This document shows, one piece after another, positions 32,352-33,393 of a DNA stretch of 33,393 bases. Below the pieces are notes generated by a model. It was not told where the DNA came from. It saw only the letters and a program-made list of their open reading frames with translations, and searched no databases. The DNA is taken from assembly GCF_000003605.2 (NCBI RefSeq), contig NW_003123911.1, forward strand, positions 213,085 to 246,477. The letters run 5' to 3'. Each line of letters starts with the position of its first letter. Position 1 is the first letter of the stretch. The stretch comes from Saccoglossus kowalevskii. Taxonomy: Eukaryota > Hemichordata > Enteropneusta > Harrimaniidae. A program made the position numbers and the translations under genes.

Positions 32352-32656
32352 TTAAAGCGCGGTAGTCGTCGCGCTGCGCATGTGCGAGATATATGGGTCT
32401 CATATAAACAAAGATGGCGACTTTGACTGTTGCGCAGATCAACAAGTACGAACTGACACGTTTCAAAGCTTTAATTAGTAATTTTCTTGTGATTGGAAGG
32501 TATCGAAGGAGTCACCGGCGGTAATCAGTTCAAGTCGCGCCCAGGTCAAACCTCATACTTGTGATTTCCATTTGAAGAGCGCATTGTATTGTGGGAAAAT
32601 CAATGTTTATCAACACAAATGTCAACATGCGCAGCGCGACAACTACCGCGCTTCAA
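32352..32656. mobile_element. 305-bp TIR element with family C termini
   Basis: The left end TTAAAGCGCGGTAGTCGTCG continuing CGCTGCGCATGT, and the right end ACATGCGCAGCGCGACAACT continuing ACCGCGCTTCAA, form an inverted repeat of about 33 bases with very few mismatches. The termini match family C, but the roughly 240-base interior is different and non-coding. It may be a separate subfamily or a deletion derivative of a larger transposon. Confidence 0.82.
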
Positions 32657-33156
32657 ATATTGAGCAGAATCATGATATTGTCATTTTAATATAATCTGTC
32701 AAATTAAAAAAAAACGCATTCAATTAATTCTTGTATATATTCGTAACCTCCGAGTAATCGGTAGAGAGTTAGTTAAGAACTGATCGTGAGAACGATATTC
32801 CAGTGAATTGCTTGTGTAGTTGTCATACTCCACTTTCATATTTAGGTACAACAATAGTGGTGCGTTCATTGGGTGCCTCAAATCTTACGTAACTATTGTT
32901 CAAATAATATTTGTGAGTTTCAAGCATGAAAAGCTTTGTTCAACACTGTTATCAATTATATACTTTTTTTGACATGGAAAGACAACCATGCTTTATTGTA
33001 CTTAGATATATGTCCATTCTTAGAATACCACTTCAAAAAAGACTATTATTAATACTTAATTAATTTTTTGGTTGTATTGAGTCAAGTGACATGGGGTCAT
33101 AGACATTCGATTGAACACTCAATATTTTTTATACGATATTTACAAAAAACAGCAAC
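32657..33156. other. Gene-free stretch before the 39-bp array
   Basis: AT-rich, nothing recognised. Confidence 0.55.
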
Positions 33157-33393
33157 ACAATTTCTAGTTTTAACTGTTAAAATACAGAACATAACACTTT
33201 TTCTAGTTTTATCTGTTAAAATTCAAAACATAACACAATTTCTAGTTTTATCTGTTAAAATTCAAAACATAACACAATTTCTAGTTTTATCTGTTAAAAT
33301 TCAAAACATAACAAAATTTCTAGTTTTATCTGTTAAAATACAAAACATAACACAATTTCTAGTTTATCTGTTAAAATTCAAAACATAACACAA
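33157..33393. repeat. 39-bp tandem array, runs to the window edge
   Basis: Six units starting TTTCTAGTTTTATCTG at 33161, 33200, 33239, 33278, 33317 and 33356. The last is one base shorter. Because 39 is divisible by three, a plus-strand frame repeats FLVLSVKIQNITQ; this is most likely incidental. The array may continue beyond the window. Confidence 0.93.

Overview
The window looks like an AT-rich invertebrate nuclear genome. It has one intron-split gene with GT/AG introns and an AATAAA signal, many short non-autonomous DNA transposons, a tRNA-derived SINE-like piece and several unrelated tandem repeats. Nothing is prokaryotic: there are no operons, long ORFs or ribosome binding sites. An aquatic invertebrate (deuterostome or lophotrochozoan) would fit, but the sequence alone does not settle the phylum.

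Layout. 0.17-2.17 kb is a decayed tandem array (about 42-bp period) split by a small inverted-repeat element. 3.4-3.7 kb is a 21-bp array whose units carry a CACGTG E-box. 4.0-5.6 kb holds three short inverted-repeat elements. 5.6-21 kb is mostly gene-free; it contains one more element of the same family, a palindrome with an E-box, a strong hairpin, a 90-bp tandem array (13.93-14.40 kb), a tRNA-derived SINE-like piece (17.7 kb) and a run of three consecutive stem-loops (19.78-19.85 kb). 21.09-21.53 kb is a nested cluster of inverted repeats. 22.4-22.8 kb has two MITE-like elements back to back, just upstream of the gene.

The one convincing gene runs on the plus strand from about 22.88 to 29.84 kb. 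Six visible coding exons join in frame (intron phases 2, 0, 2, 1, 2). They give at least 643-661 residues: a secretion signal whose first methionine is probably in an unseen upstream exon, a phytocyanin/ephrin-like cupredoxin domain that appears to have lost its copper ligands, two EGF-like domains, an unrecognised cysteine-containing juxtamembrane region, one transmembrane helix and a tail of about 157 residues ending in possible phosphotyrosine and sorting motifs. It reads as a type I cell-surface receptor or ligand of unusual architecture. Intron 5 is mostly a 0.7-kb (RCAAC)n pentamer satellite. Two exons stay open past their donors in ways that could give isoforms with different membrane attachment.

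Downstream, 29.9-33.4 kb has a microsatellite, a second copy of one upstream MITE family, a 305-bp TIR element and a 39-bp tandem array that runs off the end. No second gene is supported.
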